Shown here in pieces: positions 42,030 to 50,054 of a stretch of 64,000 nt of DNA. Both the position numbers and the translations under genes were made by a program. Position 1 is the first letter of the stretch; each line of letters starts with the position of its first letter. This stretch comes from Mycobacterium sp. M26. GTDB taxonomy: Bacteria > Actinomycetota > Actinomycetes > Mycobacteriales > Mycobacteriaceae. The stretch lies in contig NZ_LN929908.1 in the NCBI RefSeq assembly GCF_001494595.1, forward strand, positions 2,393,716-2,457,715, read 5' to 3'. The notes beneath the pieces are model-generated. The model was not told the DNA's origin. It made no database searches and saw only the letters and a list, made by a program, of their open reading frames with translations.

Positions 42030-42848
42030 ATGGGTCCACAACGCCGTTTCCTGACCGCCTGCGCCGGGTTGGCCGGCGTCGCCCTGGCCACCTCAACGCT
42101 GGCCGCACCGCCGACAGCCCATGCCACGTGCGCGTCGTTCTTCGGAATCGGCAACAGCGCCAGCTGTTTCAGCAACCCGACCAGCATCGCGATCGCCATT
42201 GGATCGATCGCGACCGCTCGCGCCCAGGGCTGGTTCGGACTTGCCATATCACTGGGCGATTCCTCAGATTCGCTGACCTACACGGGCAGCGTGCTGAACC
42301 TGGCGATCGCGGCCGGCGACAATGCGACGGCAGGCGCGGATGGCTATCTGTCAGTCGCCGCCGCGATCGGCAATGAAGACGGATACGCGTTGGCCGGAGA
42401 CACCGGCACCTTCGCCAACCTCGCACTGACCCTCGGTCCCGGCGACACGCCGTTCTCGCGGGCCGACAACGGGAACTTCAACACTGCGATCAGTCTGTTC
42501 GCCGACGGCGAGGTGTCCAGCATCGGCAACTTCAACGCCGCCTACGGCGTCGGCACCCGAGGCAACGCTGGCAGTGTGAGCGCCACCGGGACTGCGAGCC
42601 AGGCATTCGATCTGTTCGGCACGAACAACACCGTGACGGCCGGTCCCGGCCCACTGGCGATCGCCGGCTCCGTGCTGCAGACCGGGGCATCGATCACCAA
42701 GAGCGGACCAGGTTTCAACATCAACGGCATCGTCGTCGGAGGCGCCGCAGCCACCTCCGGCAAGAAAAAACCGGCGGCGAGCCCAACAGCCCGTTCGAAC
42801 GCCAAGGAAGCAGCCAAAAGCACTGGTCGTAGCAATCGCAAGAATTAG
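42030..42848 (+). CDS. Secreted Gly/Ala/Asn-rich protein
   Basis: A 272-residue exported protein with a Sec signal peptide (cleavage near AHA) and a body of loosely repeated short strands: 'NLAIAAGDNATAGADGY', 'AAIGNEDGYALAGDTGTF', 'NGNFNTAISLFADGEVS', 'NFNAAYGVGTRGNAGS'. Such alternation of Gly, Asn and small residues resembles pentapeptide- or beta-solenoid-like mycobacterial surface proteins, though it lacks a PE or PPE domain. The final 35 residues are Lys/Ser/Ala-rich and basic. AGGAG lies 6 bases before the ATG. Function unknown. Confidence 0.75.
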   Translation: MGPQRRFLTACAGLAGVALATSTLAAPPTAHATCASFFGIGNSASCFSNPTSIAIAIGSIATARAQGWFGLAISLGDSSDSLTYTGSVLNLAIAAGDNATAGADGYLSVAAAIGNEDGYALAGDTGTFANLALTLGPGDTPFSRADNGNFNTAISLFADGEVSSIGNFNAAYGVGTRGNAGSVSATGTASQAFDLFGTNNTVTAGPGPLAIAGSVLQTGASITKSGPGFNINGIVVGGAAATSGKKKPAASPTARSNAKEAAKSTGRSNRKN

Positions 42849-42926
42849 CCGGGACTTAAGGCCTCAATCAGTTCACGAAGCCTTCAAATGCTCCAACCGG
42901 CCATCTCGCTGTGTCACACTTCGGCC

Positions 42927-43505
42927 ATGACAACGACATCTGCGCCACCACTGCTGCCACACCTGTGGAAGTCAGTCCTGCTGTCCGGAATCCTGTCGCT
43001 GGTTCTGGGCATCCTGGTTCTGGTCTGGCCGGGCATCTCGATCCTGGTTGCCGCGATCTTCTTCGGCGCCTATCTATTGGTCACCGGTATCACCCAGGTG
43101 TTCCACGCGTTCACCCTTCACGTGTCGGCAGGCGGCCGGGCTCTGCTGTTCATCAGTGGCGCGGCTTCGCTGGTGTTGGCGGTGCTGTGCTTCCGCAGCA
43201 TTGCGAACTCGATCCTGCTGCTCGCCATCTGGATCGGCGTCGGCTTCATTTTCCGCGGTGTCGCGACGGCGGCTTCGGCGATCAGCGACCCCGACACCCC
43301 CGGCCGCGGCTGGGAGATCTTCGTCGGCGTGATCAGCCTGCTGGCCGGCATCGTCGTGCTGGCCTCGCCGTTCCCGTCGCTGGCCACCCTGACTCTGGTC
43401 GTCGGCATCTGGCTCGTCGTGATCGGCGTGTTCGAGATCGTGTCGTCGTTCGGGATCCGCAAGGCGTCCAAGAACCTTCGGGAGCGCGTCGCCGAAGCCG
43501 TCTAG
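42927..43505 (+). CDS. HdeD/DUF308-family membrane protein
   Basis: A 192-residue integral membrane protein with six hydrophobic segments in three pairs, typical of HdeD. Family blocks are 'LSLVLGILVLVWPGISI', 'FGAYLLVTGITQVFHAF' and 'LLAGIVVLASPFPSLATL'. HdeD is linked to acid resistance in E. coli; in actinobacteria its role is undefined. It precedes cydA by 124 bp on the same strand, but the hairpin in between probably separates their transcription. Confidence 0.85.
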   Translation: MTTTSAPPLLPHLWKSVLLSGILSLVLGILVLVWPGISILVAAIFFGAYLLVTGITQVFHAFTLHVSAGGRALLFISGAASLVLAVLCFRSIANSILLLAIWIGVGFIFRGVATAASAISDPDTPGRGWEIFVGVISLLAGIVVLASPFPSLATLTLVVGIWLVVIGVFEIVSSFGIRKASKNLRERVAEAV

Positions 43506-43532
43506 CTCGCCTATGACCCTGGTCACCTAGGA

Positions 43533-43610
43533 CGAAAGACCCTAGCGCCGAAGGCGCGGATCGCTACTACACTATGTCGTAGATAGGCGATCCGCGTCTT
43601 CGGTCTTTCG
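43533..43610 (+). other. Large hairpin upstream of cydA (leader structure or terminator)
   Basis: Two nested stems. The inner stem pairs 43549-43564 with 43587-43602 over 16 bp with a single G-T. The outer stem pairs CGAAAGACC (43533-43541) with GGTCTTTCG (43602-43610), leaving a 7-base bulge on the left. Stretches CGTTTTGGGG follow the right arm. It could terminate the HdeD-like transcript or fold in the cydA leader, whose ATG is 20 bases further on. A BlaI-type palindrome occupies the loop. Confidence 0.6.
43564..43582. promoter_or_regulatory. BlaI/CopY-type operator candidate at cydA
   Basis: CTACTACACTATGTCGTAG is a 19-base palindrome (15 of 19 positions symmetric) of the TACnACA...TGTnGTA form bound by BlaI/MecI-type winged-helix repressors. 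It contains TACACT (43568-43573), a good -10 hexamer for a start near 43580. The mycobacterial BlaI regulon is reported to include ATP synthase genes, so control of a terminal oxidase would be consistent. The repressor gene itself is not in the window. Confidence 0.5.
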
Positions 43611-43629
43611 TTTTGGGGAGACTTTTGTT

Positions 43630-45078
43630 ATGGGTGCTCTTGACGTTTCACGGTGGCAGTTCGGCATTACGACCGTCTACCACTTCATTTTCGTACCGCT
43701 GACGATCGGGCTGGCTCCCCTGATCGCCATCATGCAGACGGTCTGGGTGGTCACCGACAACCCGGCCTGGTATCGGATGACCCGCTTCTTCGGCAAGGTC
43801 TTCCTGATCAACTTCGCCATCGGTGTCGCCACCGGCATCGTGCAGGAATTCCAGTTCGGCATGAACTGGAGCGAGTACTCGCGCTTCGTCGGGGACATCT
43901 TCGGCGCACCACTGGCGTTGGAGGGCCTGGTCGCCTTCTTCCTGGAGTCCACCTTCATCGGGCTGTGGATCTTCGGCTGGAACCGGATCCCCAAATGGCT
44001 GCACCTGACCTCGATCTGGCTGGTGGCCATCGCGGTGAACCTGTCGGCGTTCTTCATCATCACCGCCAACTCGTTCATGCAGCACCCCGTCGGAGCCAAG
44101 TACAACCCGGAGACCCGGCGGGCCGAATTGCAGAGCATCACCGAACTGTTCACCAACAACACCGGTGTCGCCGCGTTCTGGCACGCGGTGGCGGCGTCGT
44201 TCCTGACGGCGGCAACCTTCGTGGCGGCGGTCTGCGCGTGGTGGATGGTCCGGGCCAAGGGATCGCCCGACGCCGCCGCACTCTTCCGGCCCGGTGCGAT
44301 CCTCGGTGCCTGGATCGCCATCGTCGCCTCGTTCGGCCTGTTCTTCACCGGCGACGTCCAGGGCAAGCTGATGTTCCACCAGCAGCCGATGAAGATGGCC
44401 GCCGCGGAATCGCTGTGCCACACCGAACTCGACCCCAAGTTCTCGGTGCTCACCGTGGGGACGCACAACAACTGCGACAGCATCACCCGCGTTATCGAAG
44501 TGCCCTACGTGCTGCCGTTCCTGGCCGAGGGCAAGTTCAGCGGGGTGACGCTGGAGGGCGCCAAAGACCTTCAGCAGCAATATGAACAGCGGTTCGGCCC
44601 CGGCTGGTATGTGCCCAACCTGTTCGTCACCTACTGGTCGTTCCGCGCGATGATCGGGTTCATGGCGATCCCGTTCCTGTTCGCCCTGAGCGTGCTGTGG
44701 CTCACCCGACGCGGCCGCGTCCCCGACAAGCGGTGGTTCTCCCGGTTCGCGCTGGTGACGATCCCCACCCCGTTCCTGGCGTCGATCTCCGGCTGGGTGT
44801 TCACCGAGATGGGCCGGCAACCGTGGGTGGTGGCACCCAATCCTGATGGGGACCAACAGGTTCGGTTGACCGTTCAGGAAGGGGTATCCCTGCATGGACC
44901 GGGTCTGGTCTGGGTGTCGCTGATCTCGTTCACGCTGATCTACGCCGTCCTGGCGGTGATCTGGTTCTACCTGATCCGCCGTTATGTCGTGGCCGGACCG
45001 CAGGACCACGATTCCGAGCCCGCACCGCCGACGCCTCCCCGCGAGGACGAGGTGGCTCCGCTGTCCTTCGCCTACTGA
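43630..45078 (+). CDS. cydA: Cytochrome bd oxidase subunit I
   Basis: A 482-residue subunit carrying all three haems of the bd-type quinol oxidase, which reduces oxygen without pumping protons and is important at low oxygen or when the bcc-aa3 branch is inhibited. His18 in 'TVYHFIFVPLT' is the haem b595/d-side ligand, a second His lies in 'FWHAVAAS', and the Met ligand lies in 'TEMGRQPW'. The quinol (Q) loop is of the short form expected in actinobacteria. GGGGAG precedes the ATG. First gene of cydABDC. Confidence 0.95.
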   Translation: MGALDVSRWQFGITTVYHFIFVPLTIGLAPLIAIMQTVWVVTDNPAWYRMTRFFGKVFLINFAIGVATGIVQEFQFGMNWSEYSRFVGDIFGAPLALEGLVAFFLESTFIGLWIFGWNRIPKWLHLTSIWLVAIAVNLSAFFIITANSFMQHPVGAKYNPETRRAELQSITELFTNNTGVAAFWHAVAASFLTAATFVAAVCAWWMVRAKGSPDAAALFRPGAILGAWIAIVASFGLFFTGDVQGKLMFHQQPMKMAAAESLCHTELDPKFSVLTVGTHNNCDSITRVIEVPYVLPFLAEGKFSGVTLEGAKDLQQQYEQRFGPGWYVPNLFVTYWSFRAMIGFMAIPFLFALSVLWLTRRGRVPDKRWFSRFALVTIPTPFLASISGWVFTEMGRQPWVVAPNPDGDQQVRLTVQEGVSLHGPGLVWVSLISFTLIYAVLAVIWFYLIRRYVVAGPQDHDSEPAPPTPPREDEVAPLSFAY

Positions 45079-45091
45079 GGAGGTGAGCATC

Positions 45092-46135
45092 ATGGGTCTT
45101 CAAGAATTCTGGTTCGTCATCGTCGCGGTGCTGTTTCTGGGCTTCTTCATCCTGGAAGGCTTCGACTTCGGCGTCGGCATGCTGATGGAGTGGCTGGGCC
45201 GAATCGGCAAGGGCGACATCGAGTCCCACCGTCGCGCCGTGCTGAACACGATCGGCCCGGTGTGGGACGGCAACGAGGTGTGGCTGATCACCGCCGGCGG
45301 CGCCATGTTCGCGGCGTTCCCGCACTGGTACGCCACCGTCTTCTCCAGCCTGTACCTGCCGCTGCTGGTGATCCTGCTGGCGATGATCGCCCGGATCGTC
45401 GCCATCGAATGGCGCGGCAAGATCGACGACCCCAAGTGGCGGTTCTGGTGTGACATCGGAATCGCGGCGGGCTCCTGGCTGCCGGCCATCCTGTGGGGTG
45501 TCGCCTTCGCCGTGTTGGTCAGCGGGCTGCCGGTGGGCCCCGACAAGAACGTCGTCGGCCTGTCCTTCACCGACGTGGTCAACCCCTACACGCTGTTGGG
45601 CGGACTGGCCACCTGCTCTCTGTTCCTGTTCCACGGCGCAGTCTTCCTGGCGCTCAAGACCGGTGGTGCGGTCCGCCTCGACGCGGTGCGTCTGGCCCGC
45701 ATCCTCAGCATCCCCGCCACGGTCCTGGTCGCCGCCTTCGGCCTGTGGACCCAGCTGGCCCACGGGACCAGCTGGACGTGGGCGCTGGTTGCTCTGGCCG
45801 TCGTCGCCCAGTTGGCGGCCGTGGCCGCCGTCGGTGCCGACCTCGAAGGCTGGGCATTCCTGTCCACCACGCTGGTGGTCGCCGCGGTGGTGGTGCTGCT
45901 ATTCGGTTGCCTCTACCCGAACCTGGTGCCCTCCACCCTCGACCCGGCCTACAGCGTCACCATCTACAACGGCTCCTCGAGCCCCTACACGCTGAAGGTG
46001 ATGACCTGGGCGGCACTGATTTTCACCCCGATCGTCCTGGTGTACCAGGGCTGGACCTATTGGGTGTTCCGGAAACGGATTTTCGCTGAATCCATTCCGC
46101 CGTCCATCGGGCTGTCGCTGAGGCGGGTGCCCTGA
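45092..46135 (+). CDS. cydB: Cytochrome bd oxidase subunit II
   Basis: A 347-residue membrane subunit with about eight helices that stabilises CydA. CydB blocks: 'EGFDFGVGML', 'GPVWDGNEVWLITAGGAMFAAFP', given here as its core 'DGNEVWLITAGG', and 'PNLVPSTLDPAYSVTIYN'. GAGGAGGTGAG lies just before the ATG at 45092, 13 bp after the cydA stop. A longer frame upstream lies within cydA. Confidence 0.95.
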   Translation: MGLQEFWFVIVAVLFLGFFILEGFDFGVGMLMEWLGRIGKGDIESHRRAVLNTIGPVWDGNEVWLITAGGAMFAAFPHWYATVFSSLYLPLLVILLAMIARIVAIEWRGKIDDPKWRFWCDIGIAAGSWLPAILWGVAFAVLVSGLPVGPDKNVVGLSFTDVVNPYTLLGGLATCSLFLFHGAVFLALKTGGAVRLDAVRLARILSIPATVLVAAFGLWTQLAHGTSWTWALVALAVVAQLAAVAAVGADLEGWAFLSTTLVVAAVVVLLFGCLYPNLVPSTLDPAYSVTIYNGSSSPYTLKVMTWAALIFTPIVLVYQGWTYWVFRKRIFAESIPPSIGLSLRRVP

Positions 46136-46197
46136 CCCGGTCCGGGCAACGACGATCGGGCCCGCTTGATCCACGGCTATGGCGGGCCTCCCCGGCG

Positions 46198-47802
46198 GTG
46201 CGCCGATTCCTGATCGCCACCGTCGCCTGCGGCACCGTCATCGCGGGCTGCGCGATCGGCACCGCCGTCATCCTCGGACATCTGGTGGCCGGGGTGATCA
46301 CCGACCCGGCCACCCGCAGCATCGGCTACTGGCGCACCGATCTGATCCTGCTCGCCGCGCTGTGGACGCTGCGTACCGCCGCCCAGTGGCTGCAGGGCCG
46401 GCTCGGTCAACGCGGTGCCAGTGCGGTCATCGCCGATCTCAATGGGCAGGTGCTGCGGGCGGTGACCGATCTGCCGCCGCTGGCCCGGCAGGCACAGCGC
46501 GACGAGGCCGCCACCCTGGTGACCGCCGGTCTGGACAAGCTGCGGCCCTACTTCACCGCCTACCTCCCGGCACTCTTTCTGGCTGCCGTGCTGACCCCGG
46601 CCAGCATTGTGGTGATCGCTCTCAACGATGTGCAGTCCGCTCTGATCGTGCTGATCGCCTTACCGCTGATCCCGGTCTTCATGGTGCTGATCGGCCTGGC
46701 CACCGCCGAGCGATCCGCCGCCGCGCTGACCGCGATGAGCACGCTGCAGTCCCGCCTGCTTGACCTCATCGCCGGGATCCCCACCCTGCGCGCGCTGGGC
46801 CGGGCCGACGGACCGGCACACCGGATCGATGCGTTGGGCGCCGCCCATCGACGGTCCGCGCTGGCGACGTTGCGGATCGCGTTCCTGTCCTCCTTGGTGC
46901 TCGAATTGATTGCGACGCTGGGGGTGGCTCTGGTCGCGGTGAGCATTGGGCTGCGCCTGGTATTCGGCGAGATGACGCTGGCGGCCGGGCTCACCGCACT
47001 GCTGCTCGCGCCCGACGTGTTCTGGCCGCTGCGCCGGGTCGGGGTGGAGTTCCACGCCGCCCAGGATGGAAAGACAGCCGCCGACAGGGCTTTTGCGCTG
47101 ATCGAGCAGACCCCGCTCACCACCGGCGGCCGGCGCGGACCGGCCGGCGGCGCGGTCACCATCGCGTTCGACGAGCTGTCGGTGGCCGGGCGCGACGGGC
47201 TGGCACCGGCACGGCTGTCCGGCCGGTGTGAGCCCGGTCAGGTCACCGTCCTGACCGGTCCGAACGGGGCAGGCAAGAGCACGACGTTGCAGATCGTCGC
47301 CGGCCTGATGACGCCGACCGAGGGGCGGGTCACCGTCGACGGCATCGACGTTCGCGATCTAGACCTCGATTCCTGGTGGCGTGAGCTGGTGTGGCTGGCC
47401 CAGCGTCCGGTCATCATCCCCGGTACCGTGGCCGAGAATCTGGCCCTCTTCGGTGAGCTTGTCAACATCGAATATGCCAGTCGTGCTTCGGGTTTCGATC
47501 AGGTGCTTGCCGATCTCCCCGATGGCATGAGGACTGTGCTGGGCCGCTCGGGTGCCGGGCTGTCGCTCGGACAGCGCCAACGACTCGGTCTGGCACGGGC
47601 GCTCGGGTCCTCAGCCCGGGTGCTGCTGCTCGACGAGCCCACGGCCCACCTCGACACCGGCACCGAGGCAGCCGTCCTCGAGGCCATCGCGGCGCGAGCG
47701 GCCGCGGGCGACACGGTGGTGATGGTGGCCCATCGTGACAGCGCGGTGGCCATCGCCGACCGTGTCATCACTGTGCAGGCGGACACCCATGCCCGGCTCT
47801 GA
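46198..47802 (+). CDS. cydD: CydD subunit of the heterodimeric ABC exporter for bd oxidase assembly
   Basis: A membrane-plus-ATPase half-transporter (534 residues from the GTG at 46198) that with CydC exports thiols such as glutathione or Cys in E. coli and is needed for bd oxidase maturation. Six helices are followed by Walker A 'GPNGAGKSTTLQI', signature 'LSLGQRQRLGLARAL' and Walker B 'VLLLDEPTAHLDTG'. In-frame sequence upstream of the GTG reads 'GPLDPRLWRASPAVRRFL', which looks conserved. The true start is therefore probably further up, possibly CTG at 46132 overlapping the cydB stop; no ATG, GTG or TTG exists there. Confidence 0.9.
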   Translation: MRRFLIATVACGTVIAGCAIGTAVILGHLVAGVITDPATRSIGYWRTDLILLAALWTLRTAAQWLQGRLGQRGASAVIADLNGQVLRAVTDLPPLARQAQRDEAATLVTAGLDKLRPYFTAYLPALFLAAVLTPASIVVIALNDVQSALIVLIALPLIPVFMVLIGLATAERSAAALTAMSTLQSRLLDLIAGIPTLRALGRADGPAHRIDALGAAHRRSALATLRIAFLSSLVLELIATLGVALVAVSIGLRLVFGEMTLAAGLTALLLAPDVFWPLRRVGVEFHAAQDGKTAADRAFALIEQTPLTTGGRRGPAGGAVTIAFDELSVAGRDGLAPARLSGRCEPGQVTVLTGPNGAGKSTTLQIVAGLMTPTEGRVTVDGIDVRDLDLDSWWRELVWLAQRPVIIPGTVAENLALFGELVNIEYASRASGFDQVLADLPDGMRTVLGRSGAGLSLGQRQRLGLARALGSSARVLLLDEPTAHLDTGTEAAVLEAIAARAAAGDTVVMVAHRDSAVAIADRVITVQADTHARL

Positions 47803-49444
47803 ACTGCTGCGCGCGGCGCTACCCCTGTTACGTCCCCGACTCCCCCGGCTCCTGCTGGCCGTGACACTCGGCGCCCTGTCGCTGGGCAGCGCGCTCGCAC
47901 TGGCCGCGGTGTCAGCCTGGCTGATCACCCGGGCCTGGCAGATGCCGCCGGTGCTCGACCTGTCGGTGGCGGTGGTGGCAGTCCGCACGTTCGGCATCTC
48001 CCGCGGCGTCCTGGGCTACTGCGAGCGACTGGCCTCGCACGACACCGCATTGCGTGCCGCGGGCACCGCCCGCACCGAGATCTATCGCAGGCTCGCCTAC
48101 GGCCCGCCGCAGGCCACCGCGCGACTGCACGGCGGCGACCTGCTCACCCGGGTGGGGGCCGACGTCGACACCCTGGCCGATGTTTTGGTTCGCGCCCTGG
48201 TGCCGATCGGGGTGGCGGTGGTGCTGGGCCTGGCGGCCACCACGGTGCTGGCGTTCATCTCTCCCGCCGCTGCCATGGTGCTGGCCGCCTGTCTGCTGAT
48301 CGCCGGTGTCCTGGCACCCTGGCTGGCCGGCCGGGCGGTGCGCGGCCAGGAAGACCTCGCCCGCCTGCACCACGCCGGCCGCGATATTGCCGCCATCACC
48401 GCACTCGACCATGCCGCCGAGCTTCGAGTCGCCGGCCGGCTGCCGGATCTGATCGCCGATGCCGAAGCCCGGCAACGTGATTGGGGGACCGCGATCGACC
48501 GAGCCGCAGCACCGGCCGCGCTGGCGGCCGCAGTGCCCACCGCCGCCATGGGGGTCAGCGTGATCGGCGCGATCGTCATCGGGATCACCCTGGCGGCCGG
48601 CACTGCGCCGACCACCTTGGCGGTGCTCATGCTGCTGCCGCTGTCGGCGTTCGAAGCCACCGGCATGTTGCCGGGCGCCGCGGTCGCGCTGGCGCGAGCC
48701 AGGATCGCGGCCGCACACATCCTGGACCTCGTACCGGCCGGCACGCCCGCCGCGCGCACCCCTGTCACGATCAGCACCCCGCCCAGCACGCCCCGACTGC
48801 AGGCGGCGGCCGTCGCTGCCGGCTACCCCGACGGTCCCGAAACACGAAGTATCACAGTTGATCTCGAGCCGGGTTCGCGACTGGCGGTGACCGGTCGTAG
48901 CGGGGTGGGCAAGACGGCGCTGTTGATGACGCTGGCCGGGCTGCTTCCGCCGCTGCGCGGTGACGTGCTCATCGACGGAACAGCCACCGACCACCTCAGC
49001 GAATCCGACGTGCGCAGCGCAGTCTGCTATTTCGCCGAGGACGCCCACCTGTTCGCCACCACGGTCCGGGACAACCTGCTGGTCGCCCGGGGCGACTGCG
49101 CCGACCAGAAACTGATCCACACACTGGGCGTAGTGGGCCTGGACGACTGGCTCAGCGCCCTGCCCGAGGGGCTGGGCACGGTGCTGATCGGTGGTGCGGC
49201 GGCGGTCTCGGCGGGACAGCGTCGCCGGCTGCTGCTGGCCCGTGCGCTGTTGTGCCCGGCACCGATCATCGTGCTCGACGAGCCGACCGAGCACCTCGAT
49301 GCCGCCGATGCGCACCGGGTACTGGCGGCACTGCTCGACGCCCACCACGGCCTGTTCTCACCAGCCCGCACCGTCGTCGTGGCCACCCACCAGCTCGACG
49401 GGGACATCACCTGTCCGCGACTATCGATCAGCCGCGACGGGTAA
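47789..49444 (+). CDS. cydC: CydC subunit of the heterodimeric ABC exporter for bd oxidase assembly
   Basis: A 551-residue half-transporter, partner of CydD. Six membrane helices to about residue 300, then an ATPase domain with Walker A 'GRSGVGKTALLMTL', a modified signature 'AVSAGQRRRLLLARAL' and Walker B 'IIVLDEPTEHLDA'. The ATG at 47789 overlaps cydD by 14 bp. Separate cydD and cydC follow the order in M. tuberculosis (Rv1621c, Rv1620c). In some relatives the two genes are fused; here they are not. Confidence 0.92.
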   Translation: MPGSELLRAALPLLRPRLPRLLLAVTLGALSLGSALALAAVSAWLITRAWQMPPVLDLSVAVVAVRTFGISRGVLGYCERLASHDTALRAAGTARTEIYRRLAYGPPQATARLHGGDLLTRVGADVDTLADVLVRALVPIGVAVVLGLAATTVLAFISPAAAMVLAACLLIAGVLAPWLAGRAVRGQEDLARLHHAGRDIAAITALDHAAELRVAGRLPDLIADAEARQRDWGTAIDRAAAPAALAAAVPTAAMGVSVIGAIVIGITLAAGTAPTTLAVLMLLPLSAFEATGMLPGAAVALARARIAAAHILDLVPAGTPAARTPVTISTPPSTPRLQAAAVAAGYPDGPETRSITVDLEPGSRLAVTGRSGVGKTALLMTLAGLLPPLRGDVLIDGTATDHLSESDVRSAVCYFAEDAHLFATTVRDNLLVARGDCADQKLIHTLGVVGLDDWLSALPEGLGTVLIGGAAAVSAGQRRRLLLARALLCPAPIIVLDEPTEHLDAADAHRVLAALLDAHHGLFSPARTVVVATHQLDGDITCPRLSISRDG

Positions 49445-49454
49445 CGTGCACACC

Positions 49455-50054
49455 ATGACTGAGCCTCCCACCCCGCCTCAGCAGCCCGGCCCGCCGCCGC
49501 AGTACCCGTATCCCTACCCCTATCCGCCAGGGCCGGCCTCTTCCACCCCGCCTCAGCAGCCCGGCCCGCCGCCGCAGTACCCGTATCCCTACCCCTATCC
49601 GCCAGGGCCGTATCAGGGTGGGTACCCGCCGCCGCCTCCGCAGCCCTACGCCGGCTACACCCCGCCGCCGGTGGGTCCCCGCAACGGGCTGGGGGTGGCT
49701 GCACTGGTCGTGGCGATCGTTGCGCTGGTGTCGTCGTTCACCGTCGTGGGCGGTGTGGTGCTGGGCATCGTGGCCGTCATCATCGGTTTCGCCGCGCGGG
49801 GCCGGGTCAAGCGGGGCGAAGCCGACAACGGGGGTATCGCCCTGGCCGGTGTGATCCTGGGTGCCGTCGCCATCATCGTCGGCCTGATCTTCATCGTGAT
49901 CTACGTCAACGCCCTCAAGGACACCGGTGTCGGCGACTACTTCGACTGCCTGAGCAAGGCCGGCTCGGACAAGACCGCGCAACGGCTCTGCGAGAACGAA
50001 TTCCGGCAGTCGGTGGAGAACCAGTTCAGTGTGACGCTGACGCCGACGCCATAG
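49455..50054 (+). CDS. DUF4190 membrane protein with Pro/Tyr-rich repeat head
   Basis: A 199-residue protein: 75 residues of Pro/Tyr/Gln-rich cytoplasmic head including two copies of a 25-residue unit ('PPQQPGPPPQYPYPYPYPPG'), two membrane helices with 'GLGVAALVVAIVALVSSF' and 'GGIALAGVILGAVAIIVG' of the DUF4190 type, and a short extracytoplasmic tail with two Cys. Such proteins interact with septal or cell-wall machinery in some actinobacteria, but no role is shown. Its last 29 bp overlap the convergent DUF2156 gene. Confidence 0.8.
   Translation: MTEPPTPPQQPGPPPQYPYPYPYPPGPASSTPPQQPGPPPQYPYPYPYPPGPYQGGYPPPPPQPYAGYTPPPVGPRNGLGVAALVVAIVALVSSFTVVGGVVLGIVAVIIGFAARGRVKRGEADNGGIALAGVILGAVAIIVGLIFIVIYVNALKDTGVGDYFDCLSKAGSDKTAQRLCENEFRQSVENQFSVTLTPTP
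49468..49610 (+). repeat. In-frame 68-bp direct repeat, 75-bp period
   Basis: Positions 49468-49535 and 49543-49610 are identical over 68 bases with a 75-base offset, so exactly 25 codons are duplicated inside the DUF4190 gene. Complete identity at third codon positions points to a recent tandem duplication, and the length is likely to vary between strains. Confidence 0.9.

Noticed and set aside
43514..43525. TGACC-CT-GGTCA dyad as a CRP site
   Set aside because: Spacing and arms do not fit TGTGA-N6-TCACA; kept only as part of the palindromic region.
43527..43545. DosR-like box in front of cydA
   Set aside because: AGGAC-GAAA-GACCC resembles half of the GGGACT-N4-AGTCCC site but the right half does not fit; the CTAGG/CCTAG dyad is better explained by the larger hairpin.
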